64,000 nucleotides of DNA from Limonium bicolor (Eukaryota > Streptophyta > Magnoliopsida > Caryophyllales > Plumbaginaceae). Below the pieces are notes generated by a model. That model was given only the letters and a program-made list of their open reading frames with translations. It was not told the origin of the DNA and did not search any database. Where the stretch lies: positions 173,171,339 through 173,235,338 of the forward strand of contig CM041780.1 of the NCBI GenBank assembly GCA_023374045.1. Reading direction: 5' to 3'. The position numbers were made by a program, and so were the translations under genes. Positions 11,780 to 23,059 of this stretch are shown here, piece after piece (within the stretch, counting starts at the first letter, position 1; every line of letters begins with the position of its first letter).

Positions 11780-12968
11780 CCATGCTTTGCCAAGTTGTAT
11801 TTCAGTTCAGAGTAGTCTAGCAGCTACCCCTTCTTCATATAGAGAGCCAGAAGATGTTCTGCATCAAACATCCAAAAGAATCAGTTCTTGGACAGAAGAA
11901 ACTGATTTGGCAAAATTAAGCATTATACCATCAATGTTTGCATGGAACAATCAAGGAATTAATTAAGCAGCAACTACTTTAAGACAGAATATAATTCACC
12001 CAAGATCATAAAATCATCTAATATGCTTCCGAAAGAGAAAACTCATCCTCAACAACTAGTAGCCCTGTACGTAATTATCAACATTTTTTTCCATTCTGCT
12101 GTATTACTCTTTGGAGGAAAAAAGAAACATTCACACTTAGAATGTCTCACTTGATTAAGGAGGAGATGCAAGTTCAGTTCAATTTTTTGACAGAGTGAGT
12201 ATTGTTCTGAAGGAATCCATCCAATGTCAAATTTGTAAAGTGCTGCAAAAGCACAGTAAAAGTGCACAGAGTAAAAAAAACGAGGAGCGCATTTCTACTC
12301 GACGAGTAGTTTGGAATAGCCAAACGATCCCCCAATTCAGACTGGAGGCGCAAAAATATATCGAAGTACGCCAGAGAAATGCCCAGTAGGAAGAAACCCT
12401 AATTTCGTATGTCTGAATATAAATCTCAAAACCGTGAGCCCTAATTCCTCGTTCGAAATGTAAAATTGCAGGAATCACAACAAAAAACAATCCCAAGTAT
12501 CGCGTCACCCATAGCAACGTTCTAAAATCACAATTTCATCCCCATTTCATCAAAACTTACTTGGATCAACCATTGAAACTCATCTTGAAAATTTCAGCTA
12601 CGCACCTATCTTCGTTAACCGTAATGTGGGAGGGAGTACCGAATTTCCTTCTTTCTAGAATAGAATCATTGATATATCGGAAGCTGACATGTTGCAGGTG
12701 CCGTAAGAGTGAAACTCAAGTCCAATGCCAAAATCAGCGGTGAGGGTGAGGGAGAGATGCATGCTCTACGTTTGTGTGGAGAAATATAGACAGAAAGCAA
12801 ACGTGCTAGCCCAAATTTTGTGCTTTGTTGTTGTGCTCATATGTGAGTCGTTTCCATCGTATTCATCTCATAACTATTTACCCAATAAGACAAATTTGTA
12901 AGAGCAACTCTAGTTGATTCCAACTTCCATCTCAGTATGGAAAAAAAAAACACTGCAGTAGTTTTGAG
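11780..12968. other. Upstream flank of U2, no gene recognised
   Basis: Several minus-strand open frames (12049-12267, 12227-12517) overlap, but none has a recognisable domain. A small exon-like arrangement cannot be excluded: TTTTGCAG lies before an open stretch near 12245 on the minus strand. I could not support a gene model. Confidence 0.45.
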
Positions 12969-12986
12969 TCAATCTCATTTCTCTTT
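12969..12986. repeat. LINE A target-site duplication, left copy
   Basis: TCAATCTCATTTCTCTTT, an exact 18-bp match to 17873-17890. It is followed directly by the T run that is the complement of the LINE poly(A) tail. Confidence 0.95.
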
Positions 12987-15900
12987 TTTTTTTTAATAAC
13001 ATTGTGACCATATATTAATAATAAACATGCATTAGGAAGGAACCCTCATGTCATGCTAGTTCCATATCTAGCTTACAAGTCAAAATAATATTAGGGGGAA
13101 CATGCTCCCCCAACCACACCCGGTTACTCTCAACAAAAGGGTTCCCCAAATTACAAATAATCTTAGTTAGGTATTTATCGTATGCAAGAGAATCACTCCT
13201 AATAATACTAACAAAACTAGAGAGTAATCCTCTCACCATCGAGATATCCTCCCAACTGGCATTGGGTCTTCTGATATCTCCCAAATTGAGGACCTCCTCA
13301 AAATATTTATCAACTGATTCAAAACAAATGCTATGGCTACCCACCGAGATAGCAAGCTCCATGGCAATTCTTTTTGCTTTAATATCAGCATACTGCACAT
13401 TACTAGTGCTGGAAATTCTTCGATTGAAAACTAGAATAGGCATACCTCGATCGTCCCGGATGATACCGGCTATGGTCTGGTCACCATAACGACTCGCAAG
13501 CATACCCGTACAAATGCTATGATAGCCCGACGGAGGAGGGTGCCAAATCATAGGAGAATAGATATGAGAGGGAACCTTCATTACCAAAAGATAAGCTTCA
13601 GTAAAGGAATTATTTACCTCGACTTCTTTCCACCAAGAGAGCTCTGGATTATGCTTGACTTTGTTCCTCGAAGCATATATAACCCAAAGTTTATTAGCTA
13701 TAAGAGATAGCTTCTTCACATTCCACACCTCAGACATCCAAAAAAACCAGTCCAGCATACCTTCCACATTATTAGGAATATCATTCACATCCACCAGGCC
13801 CCTCCAAATATCTTTAACAGCACAACAAAAGAAGAAGCAATGCGCCAAGTTATCCTTATCCCCACAGAAGAAACACTTGGAATCACCCCCAATCCGTCTA
13901 GCCAGATTATCCTAACAAGGGATAATATTTCCCAAGAACTTCCAGAGATTAAGTTTAACTCTAGGGCAGCAAATGGAACTTGAGAGCTTCTTCCCAATCC
14001 TACCAATGGAGAGGGGAGGATTGGAGGAGCTTCCCACCCCTGTTTCTTTAACCAGAAAGAGATAAGCTGATTTGACAGAGAACTTATTATCTTTGGAAAA
14101 AACCCAGGTCCACTGATTTGAAATATCCAAGTCATGAGAAATAGAAGACAACGACACGTCCCCAACAGAAGGTAGAGGCCGAGACCCTTCTCTGAGCAAG
14201 TCTAATACGAAGAGATAGACTTCCATATAGGACTGTCTTTATTTGAAGGGAAGTACTCACAAATATTATTGTCAGGGTAATAGAGCTGTTTCATAACTTG
14301 AGCTACTAAAGACCCCGGGCAAGAAAGTAGTCTCCACAGCTGTTTAACCAAAAGAGCTTTATTGAAATTTTCCACTTCTCTGAAACCAAGGCCTCCTTGA
14401 TCCGGAGGATCACAAACCTTAGACCATTTGGTCCAGTGGAGTGCTCTTTTATCGACTTTCCCACTCCACCAGAAAGAGGAGAAAGCAGAATTGAGCTTCG
14501 CAATAATACCCTTGGGAAGGGCAAATAGGGACATGGTGTAGTTGGGGATTGACTGGAGAACACTAGACACCATGACGGATCTTGCTGATTGTGCCATAGG
14601 TTTAGTCCAACTGGAAACCCTTTTGTGAACTGATTCAATGAGATAGGTAAAGAGATCATTTTTCTCCTACCTATCTTGAGGGGAAGGCCCAGATATTTAG
14701 AGAAACAAGGCACCTCTTGGACATTCAGCAGGCTAGAGAGATTGTCTTTAATGGGGAGGGATAATCTTTTGCTGAACACCAATTCAGATTTGAGATGATT
14801 GATTTTGTGGCCAGAGGCTAGCAGGAATTTTGTGAGAATATGGTTCAGGCGGGAAATATTAGTGGGATTGGCTTTACCAAAAAGGAGGAGATCATCAGCG
14901 AAGGCTAGATGGGATATAGACGGGCAGAGGGGGGAGAGCTTGATACCATGGAAATCTCCGTTTATATCAGACTTATTAAGTAACTAGACAAAGCTTCCTG
15001 GGCCAAAATGAAGAGGAAAGGAGAAAGAGGATCACCTTGTCTAATGCCCCTAGACTGGACAAAAGAGTTACCCGGCTTGCCGTTGATGAGGATAGCACAT
15101 CTGACTGAGCGGACACAATTCATAACTGGAGAAGTCCAATGAGAAGGGAAGCCCATGGAGAGGAGAACATCTTGGAGGAAGCTCCACTCTAATCTGTCAT
15201 AGGCCTTGCTAAAGTCCAACTTGAGGGCAAAGAAGCCCTTTTTAACAGCTTGGTTCTTCTCTAAATAATGTTGGAGCTCGCCTGCTAGGATGATATTGTC
15301 GGTAATAAGCCTTCCTTTCACAAACCCTGATTGATTATGGGAGATGAGATGAGGAAGAATATGTTGAACCCTATTAGCCAGGGTCTTGGAAGCAATCTTG
15401 TAGCAAAATTACAGAGAGCAATCGGTCTAAATTTATCAATCTCCGTCGCCCCCGCCATCTTTGGGATAAGAGTGATAAAGTACTCATTCAAAGAATCAGG
15501 GAGAGGCTGGCCTCTAAGAATAGGCATGACTGCATCAATAACTTGATTCCCAATGATATGCCAAAAGGTGGTAAAGAATTTACCATTAAATCCATCCGGC
15601 CAGGAGCTTTGTTGGCTCCTAATTGTTTCACGGCGGAAATGATCTCCTCTCTGGTATAAGGTCTGCTCAGCTCAGAAATAAAGTTTCCATTTAGCCGACC
15701 CTCCACCGCTCCCAAGAGGTCCCTATCCACCTGGGGTTGGGAAGAAGAAAAGAGGTTTTGGAAGTACTCTCTAGCAATGACTTCTATACTCTGCCAAGTA
15801 TACTGCATAGTGTTCCCGGAGTTCAGGAGACCAAAGATCTCTTTGGATCTTTTATTAGAGGAGGCCCTAGCATGGAAGTAACCCGTATTCTTATCTCCTT

Positions 15901-17872
15901 CCTTAATCCACTTATCTCTGGATCGTTGCTTCCACCATATTTCCTCCCGGAAAGAAAGTAACTCAATTTCCAAAAGGAGCCTCTTTCTATTGTTGATGGC
16001 TCCCAAAGAGCTATCACTAATAGAGATCTTACCTAACTCTTCTTCTTATCTAATCTTCCATTTGATCTTGGAAATCGACCACCCCTTCCATTCACTAAGC
16101 TTCCGAGCACATAAGCCCAGAGAAGTCGTAATGTGAGGATAATTGTTACTCCAGACATCCGTAACTATCTCTGCACACTTGGGATCCAAACACCAACCGT
16201 TCTCAAATCTGAAAATTTTCGCCGGTACTTTATGGGTACCAAAGAACCTGATAAAAAGAGGACAGTGGTCCGAATCTTCCCGGGGTAGATGTTCCACAGA
16301 AATATTGGGAAAGGCCTGTAGCCCAGCCGAGGAGCAAAACACTCTATCCAATCTACTGTGAGAATGGGAATCCCCATCCTGGCAATTGGTATAAGTAGAA
16401 CTCTCTCCAAAGAAACCTATATCATGGAGGTCACACTCAATTATGGCCTCTCTGAACGGGGCCATGTGAACCTCTTGCCTGATTCTACCCCCGATCTTCT
16501 CTGAGGCATGCAGAATCTGATTGAAATCCCCGGCAATCACCCAGGGCAAGCTAACTTGCTTACCAAGAATTCGGAGCAGTTTCCAGGATAAATGCTTGAG
16601 AGACCAATTGGACCACCCGTAGAAACCGGTAAAAACAAAATGTAGATCCCGGCATAGACATACGGGCGGACATATGATGCCTAGATTGAGAGATCATCGA
16701 ACATCCTAGCGAATTTTTCCACATAAGGCAGAGACCACCACTCCTCCCTCTACTTGAAACCGCTAGCCCACTATATAGAGGGAACATCCCAAAGAAGACA
16801 TCCATATCAATGTCCGACTTATGCGTCTCACTGAGGAAAATGATATCTGGGTTAAGTTTTAGAATTAAACTCTTAACCCAATAGACTGCCTTTGATTTAC
16901 CTAAACCCCTGCAATTGAGCGTTAAACAGCTCATCAAATGAAGACAGCAGCAACAGACCTCAAGGGCTGAAGCAAACCAAATAAAGCAACCAGACCGAAC
17001 CACCCAGCACAACCCCCCAGTAGACCACCAGAGGCCTGACCGAGGAGGAAAAGATCACTCTACCAACCCCCTCTTGGACCCTATCCAAAACGGAGAAACC
17101 AATCCAATTAATCAATTCGAACCAGACTGGGGGACTTCTCGAAATCAACCAAGGTGAACCAAACAACCAAAACCAGGATATCAAGCCTCCTCGAAGACCA
17201 CTCCTCCAATCGAAAAAGGTACCGACGCCAACCAATTGAAGCTGTCACAGACAAGCGCAAAGGAGAACCCAAACAACCGCAGCCAACAACAATGCAATCA
17301 GCACCAGAATTATCAGGAGGCAAAAATCCACACCTGCAGTAACATACACCGGGGCAAGAACAGTGCTAAAACGGAGAGGAGACCCCGGCGACTTACCCAG
17401 AAAACAAAAACCAGATACAAAAACTGTACCAGCACCGCTCCAGACTTAATCCCAGAGTAGACCGAGACTACTACTAATCAATACTGGGAGAGGCCGCCAC
17501 TGCCCGTCAACTTGAAAACTGAACCGCACCAACACGAGAGACCCCTGGAAGAAATCCGCCGCCTAGACCCTCTGTAAACTCAAACCCCAGGAGAAGAGAC
17601 AGGGGACCCAACCAGAAAAGAAACCCAAATAACCATCACCTAGCTTCGCTGCCAAAACAAATCAAACCTCTGTATAAAGACGGAGATTGAACCAGAGAAG
17701 CCCAAGGACTGGATAGGAGCCGACGACCACCTGAGGAAGGAGGAAGGGCCAATCTCGCTGAAACCAGACGAGAACCAAGAAGACGAAGGAAATCGCCTCT
17801 GAATCGCTTCCAAAGGAGAGCGAAATTCCGTACAGTACGGACCAAAAATTGGTTGGTGCATTAAAATTTTAT
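12987..17872 (-). mobile_element. LINE A: non-LTR retrotransposon with RNase H, minus strand
   Basis: Complete insertion bounded by an exact 18-bp target-site duplication, with a poly(A) tail (T run at 12987-12994 on the plus strand). From 5' to 3' on the minus strand it has about 0.9 kb of non-coding leader (17872-16935), ORF2 with endonuclease, reverse transcriptase, zinc-ribbon and RNase H domains, and a 60-bp 3' UTR. No ORF1 (gag-like) frame is visible in the leader. The combination of domains is typical of plant L1-clade LINEs. Insertion is by target-primed reverse transcription. Confidence 0.93.
13051..16934 (-). pseudogene. LINE A ORF2 (endonuclease-RT-RNase H), broken by several frameshifts and stops
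   Basis: Reading from a methionine at 16934, the frame opens with an apurinic endonuclease (LNCRGLG, then SETHK, about 16800-16930), and GDFNQIL and SDHCPLF follow at 16300-16530. The reverse transcriptase lies at about 14880-15750: KAYDRLEW, GIRQGDPLSPFLF and the catalytic FADD, which is intact near 14895. The zinc-ribbon linker is at 13800-14600. A diverged RNase H follows at 13051-13600 (AGIIRDDRG), where the usual AELKA motif reads YADIKAKR. The product would copy LINE RNA into DNA at a nicked target. At least five breaks split the roughly 1,290-codon frame, so it is dead. Confidence 0.92.
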
Positions 17873-17890
17873 TCAATCTCATTTCTCTTT
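17873..17890. repeat. LINE A target-site duplication, right copy
   Basis: Exact copy of 12969-12986, marking the 5' end of the insertion. Confidence 0.95.
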
Positions 17891-18430
17891 ATTGGCTCTT
17901 AAACCGCACATTACAGAAACCACATATTTTCTATCTTTTCTCCCCTCTCTTTCTTCTTTTTCCTCTCTACTTTCCCGCATCATCCCCTCTATCTTCTGTA
18001 AAAATCTTACTATTGTAGCATAAGCAGTTCCTTAACAAATATAATATATTATTTTAGTTGTATCTCACCTAAAGAAATGTTAAAGGACTATCCATTGCTG
18101 TGGATGCTCTAAGGTTCCTTCTTTTTCTCGTTGAACGGTGAATTTATAAAGTTACCAACAAAAAATGAATTTATAAAAGTACATGCAACGAACTTGATAT
18201 GCTTATATCAGTACTCAATTTTTTATTTTACTTTTTCCTAGGAATATTATTTTTACTTTATTAATTTCTACACAAAAATCATTTATTATAAAATATGTGA
18301 AACATCTTAAATTATCATCATCTCATCAATTAAAAAGTTCTTATCATGGAGATTTAGTTTAATACCCTTTACTCTTCTTAATAAGAATTGGCACCTATAA
18401 AGCCATATCAATTTTACACTAATCATCAGG
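17891..18430. other. AT-rich intergenic, no gene seen
   Basis: No open frame of note and no element end that I could place. Confidence 0.5.
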
Positions 18431-18664
18431 TTTGATCTAAATCTCACTATGTTCTAGCCAAAGACATTAAAAAGAAGGGTGGTTTTCCAGGAGGCAACCC
18501 GGATTTCTTTCCATCTCCTTTGCATCATTTTAGTATTGTAGTTATGTTATTTATTTTTGCTTGTTCTGAGTTCTTATTATGCTTGTTTCTATCTGTTTGT
18601 GGTGTTTTTCTGCTTTGTGGGTATCAATAAGTGTTTTGGTAAAGGAAAAAACATTGATAAGGAG

Positions 18665-18880
18665 AGAATTTGGTCAACCGACTCATAGGACCAACCCAGG
18701 TGGGTCAATCAAAAACCTAATGGAATCGATCGACCCATTGGACCTACCCATACACTGATTTTGACCCTACTAGAATCGACCGACCCAGGTGGGTCGGGCA
18801 GGACGAATTTTTGAAATTTCGGACATACTGGAACCGACCGACCCATGGGGGACTCAGGTGGGTTGGTCGGGACAAAATTT
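18665..18880. repeat. GACCGACCCAGGTGGGTCGG palindromic repeats (internal region)
   Basis: At least three degenerate hyphenated palindromes, CCGACCCA..TGGGTCGG, preceded by TAGAATCGACC or TGGAACCGACC. They resemble those in the LTR part of this element (20558-20790) and those of the Tekay-like LTRs. Confidence 0.8.
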
Positions 18881-20299
18881 TTGAAAAAAAAGGGGCAAAA
18901 AACGATGTGTTTTTCTCTTATTCTATTTTTTCCCTCTTCTTTCTCCTTTACCACCTCGACCAAAGCCTGCCCAGAAACCTGGTCACCAGCGCCCCCCCCC
19001 CCCCAATTCTCTTCTTCGCGCCTGCGCAATTCAGCCAAGCTCCGACGACCGCCGCACCTCCGTCTCCGCCACCGATCGACTACGCCTACTACCGACACCA
19101 GCGCCAACACCAGCAGCCACCAACAACCCCACAAACCCACTAAAATCCCTAAAATCCCATTTTCCCTCCAAATCTAAATTTCTCTTATTTTTCACTCAAA
19201 TCCTTAAATTTTTGCTTCAATTCTTCATCCAAACATCAAGGTATGTTATTCTACTACTACTTTGTCAATTTGGTGGAGTTTTATAAAATTTACACTTTGA
19301 CTAAATTAAGTGCGAACCAAACAGGGCCTTAGGCTGAAATTTGTAAATTTTGCAAAATTGGAGTACTCATGAATGTTGATTCTAGGGTTTTTGTGGAAAT
19401 CGTGGAGAAAAAAAGTGGGAGTTTTGTGGTATTTAGCATAATTTTGTGATCAAGGCCTTAAATTGAATAAAACTTTGTTTAGCATAATTCAATTATGTTT
19501 AAATTCATGCTATTGAATTGTGGGTGTTGCTAGATGATTAGTGTGCTCAATTGAGTCTGAATTGCCTAAGTTAGTGCACTAATGTGGTTGAAATGTGTGG
19601 TGGCCTAAAATGTGAAAACTTGGTAAATTGTTTATATGCTTGGTGAGCTTAAAACTTATGGGGTGAAATGGTTATTGGTGTGCTGGAATAACTGAATGAC
19701 AACATTTATGGTGTAATTGTGGAGGTTCTTAGAACCAAGAAAGAGAAGAAAAACGGGAGAGTATGCCAAATTTTTCATAGAAATGTGTCGTCCTTTTCTC
19801 TCCATTGCTCTTTTTGATAATTTGTGTAAGCACTTATTGCATTCTCTTCTAGTATCTATATTTAACTTTCTCTATTTGTCATTTTCTTTCTTTTGTGTTT
19901 CTTTTGTGTTACTTTTCCGTTTCAGAAAAATGAACAATCGACCATGCCGAAATGCTAGGAGGACCACCACTAACCCAGACCTGGCGTTGGGCTACTCTCA
20001 ACGCGACCTCATCAATGGCATCTTCGTCAGCAAAGTTGGCCATGGTAAAAGATCCCAAGTTCCATAATCTTTAAGAACTTTGAAGCACTCTAGATTATAA
20101 CTTGAAAGTCCATCTTTTTATTTGCCCTAAGCACACCAATGTCACCATTATAGGTTGGTGTGCACTCCTCATGAGTGTTTCCACCTTTTTGCACTATTAT
20201 CCAAGAATTCATTTGAACAGTTTCTTCCTTTAAATATTCATCCTTAATGTGGTTCCTAGTTTTGCCTGAGGACAAGCAAATAGATAAGTGAGGGGGAGT

Positions 20300-21709
20300 T
20301 GATAAGTGGTGAAATAATATAATTATAAGATCTTTATTCACCTTCATTTCATGCAACTGTAGACCTATTTCATCACTTTATAGTGCATTTTGTTATTATA
20401 GGTGAACTTATACAATTTTGGCTATAATTTTGGTAAAAGCTTATTTGAGCATGTTTTTTAGGCTAAAGAGATGCTTTGGCCAAGATTCAACATTGTGGGA
20501 AGTAGATCAAGAATGACGAAGCAGTTCGGGAAGTTTTCAGTGGAAAAAAGCCCTTCAAGAGGCGACCGACCCAAGTGGGTTGGTCGTGCTCGTCCCAAAG
20601 CTTCTGAAACAGATCGACCCAGAAGGACCGACCCACCTGGGTCGATCAAAGTCTTCCCCAACCTTCTAGAATGGACCGACCTAAGGCGACCGACCCACGT
20701 GGGTCGGTCGGAGTTAAGTTGAGCACGTGTCTGGCTTCTTCTGAGGGTGACCAACCCACAGGACCTACCCACGTGGGTTAGTCGGAACGAAAGATTGCCT
20801 AGAACTATTGTTTCAAAATGGGAAAATGAGACCCACTTCCTCACTTTACACTCCACCTAACTTCAACTCAAAAGATGAGAGAGAGGCAATTTTGAAGAGC
20901 CAAAGAAGAAGAAGAGAATGAAGAGAAGAAAGAGCTCACCTTCTCCATGATTCCAACCTCCATCAATGGATTCTTCTTACTCCTTTATTGTTTTTCTCTT
21001 CTCCATGCTTGAGTAGTCTTTAAGTGTGCTTTAGGATGAGATTTGCACCTTGAATGCTCCAATGTAGCTTGTAAAAATTTGCCTCATTTATAATAGTTGT
21101 TTTATCTCCATTAATGCTTCATTAATATCTTTGATTGTTCACTCATGGCATTTATTGCAATTTCTAGCAAAATCAGAGTTTGAGCTAGAAATTGGAATTT
21201 GAGGATAAACCCTAACTTTCAATGCTCTAGAATTAGGGAAGTAGAATTTTAGGGCTATTGTTAGGAGGTTGAACTTAATGCTATCTAGTGACTGTAGCCC
21301 TCTTTGAATTATAGGGTGTGATTAATTAGGTAAGATTTTATTGCTCAAAGATTTGGGAATTTTTTTTAGCTCTAATAGACAACTACAATGAGGTGTGTTT
21401 ATGAGTGTAATTTGGAAATTTAGGTGATATCCACTATCCTAGAGTACACTTCCATACTTTCCATCTAAATCACTTTTGTTTATTACTTTTACTGTTTTGT
21501 TTGTGAATTATGAACAACCAATCTTGTCTTTGGCTAAACCCCCATTTACTATTCTTTATGGCAATTACTAGGATACCGAAGCTCAAGAATTAGAAACCGA
21601 TTTCCTTGTGGATACGACACTTATTGTACTACAACAAATTGGGTGCATTTGCCTAGTGTTAGCTTAGGTCTTTACTATTTATAGTATTTTCCTTCAATAG
21701 TACTCATCA
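20300..21709 (+). repeat. 3' LTR of the Tat/Athila-like element
   Basis: Starts TGATAAGTGGTG directly after the polypurine tract and ends TACTCATCA at 21709, giving a 1,410-bp TG..CA unit. The sequence near the end (GATACGACACTTATTGTAC) resembles the conserved LTR end of this group. The 5' LTR is not in the window. Array 20558-20790 lies inside. Confidence 0.78.
20558..20790. repeat. Palindromic GACCGACCCACGTGGGTCGGTC array in the LTR
   Basis: Four or so copies of a hyphenated palindrome with arms GACCGACCCA/TGGGTCGGTC. One unit is preceded by TCTAGAATGGACCGACC, close to the TTCTGGAATGG lead of the array at 55830-56165. The open frames over it on both strands reflect the palindromes, not genes. 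Confidence 0.82.
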
Positions 21710-22190
21710 AATTTGGTTAGGATTGGTAAACCAACGTTTGGTTCCTAGTTAATTAAGTGTTCCCGTTGTTTAGATGTATGTTCAAGAATCGACAATCAAT
21801 AAAGGGGCGATCGGTGCAAAGATCCATCCCAGGGTACATCTATCCTAGATTAGTAGTTTCGTTTTATTGGTTTCCTTTAATTTTTCCATTTATCAAACCA
21901 AAACCCCAAACAAATTTACATGTATGCACTTTTGTATATATGTATGCACATTTCTAAATTTATCATTAGTTAGATAGTTGTGAAGTTCTTGTGGATACAA
22001 ACATATTGGACTACGCGAATAGGTTCACTGGCCATTAGTTATCAAGCCATATTCATTTATATTTTACGCAACAACTATCCGGGTAAAACCCCTCAACCTT
22101 TCATTTTCATTGTCTTAAATTTTTCTTTCAATATCCAAAAAACTTTAGTCTACTTCTCTAGTGAAACTCCAAAAGCGATACATGGTAGAT
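21710..22190. other. Intergenic, no gene seen
   Basis: Short unremarkable open frames only (21757-21957, 21980-22264); no domain recognised. Confidence 0.5.
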
Positions 22191-22193
22191 TAG

Positions 22194-23059
22194 TGTTGGT
22201 ATGGTATAATTACTTATACCTTAACCATACTATTAAGAGCACTAATCACGTTTCCCTTTTATAATCACACGTACCCGGGTGACAAACCAACGATCGAGGT
22301 ACAAGGACCTTGGTCGGGGAATACCCCGGCTAGCAGGCAGCAAAACCAGAAAGCAGGCTTCGCCCTACCTCGAAGCCGGGCAAAGATAGCTAGACATTGC
22401 CGACAAAAACCTCGATTGGCTCCCTTCACCATGAAGAGAGCACTCATGACTCAGTACACACCCCTCTGATGATCTATCCAATCAGTCTCATCACACAACC
22501 CCATTATTGTCTTAGGCATCCATGGTTACCAACTTACACGTCTCTCTGACCTACCATTAATGCCTCAAGACAGCAAGTGTTCTTTCCGCAATTAAGGATG
22601 AGCAACCGAAGCAGAGCGAGGAAGTTCCATCTTAGGCATGATGTCATCAAATCGGCTAGCAAAAAAAGGCGGCAAGCTAAGAGAGCTCACCATATTCCTT
22701 ATCAGCTTCCTTATAAATAGCAATCAATGTCACATTTATTAAACAATACACGACATAGGAGATAAGCGACGAACTTCTAAAATATGCATTCTCCCTCCAC
22801 TTGTACTCACTTATTCTACTAAGAAAACCTCTGTCAAACCCCCTGTGGACTAGGTCATTCAAGACCAAACCATGTAAATCTTGGTGAGTATTTGCTACTT
22901 GTTATCACATTCTAACCACCATCTCAATCATAGAGAGAAGTAACCCCAACCTAAATCTGCAGGTTACACTCTAGCCTGTGATTACCAACATCTAACATTA
23001 TTGATGATTAGTAATTTTAGTGACATGGTTAAGGTATGACTAATTATTCCATACCAACA
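22194..23059. mobile_element. Unit flanked by ~55-bp inverted repeats (putative DNA transposon)
   Basis: The left end TGTTGGTATGGTATAATTAC at 22194-22250 is repeated inverted at about 23003-23059, where it ends ATTCCATACCAACA. The arms continue with CTTAACCAT and ACTAATCA motifs. The 750-bp interior is less AT-rich than its flanks and has no recognised protein; it looks like captured LTR-type or genic sequence. I could not identify a target duplication, so the superfamily is open. Confidence 0.65.

Larger units (their letters stand above)
18430..21709 (+). mobile_element. 3' part of a Ty3/gypsy Tat/Athila-like LTR retrotransposon
   Basis: The left part contains GGAGGCAACCCGG near 18492-18505, a phrase typical of the region just after pol in Tat/Athila-type elements. 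Then comes a long non-coding 3' region with palindromic repeats (18665-18880), a proline-rich pyrimidine-rich tract with a C run (18955-19140) and a short frame ending at 20067 with no recognised domain. Close to the LTR are TGAGGACAAGCAAA and the polypurine tract GTGAGGGGGAGT (20289-20300), both typical for this group. No gag or pol is present, so the element is 5' truncated or rearranged. Confidence 0.75.

Noticed and set aside
11622..11966. 114-codon open frame on the plus strand
   Set aside because: It overlaps the U2 gene and its promoter on the opposite strand; those signals explain the sequence.
12049..12517. Two overlapping minus-strand frames possibly joined by splicing
   Set aside because: No homology recognised and no consistent gene model could be built.
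18709..19177. Open frames of 110-143 codons on both strands
   Set aside because: Produced by palindromic repeats and a proline-rich pyrimidine tract in the 3' region of a Tat-like element.
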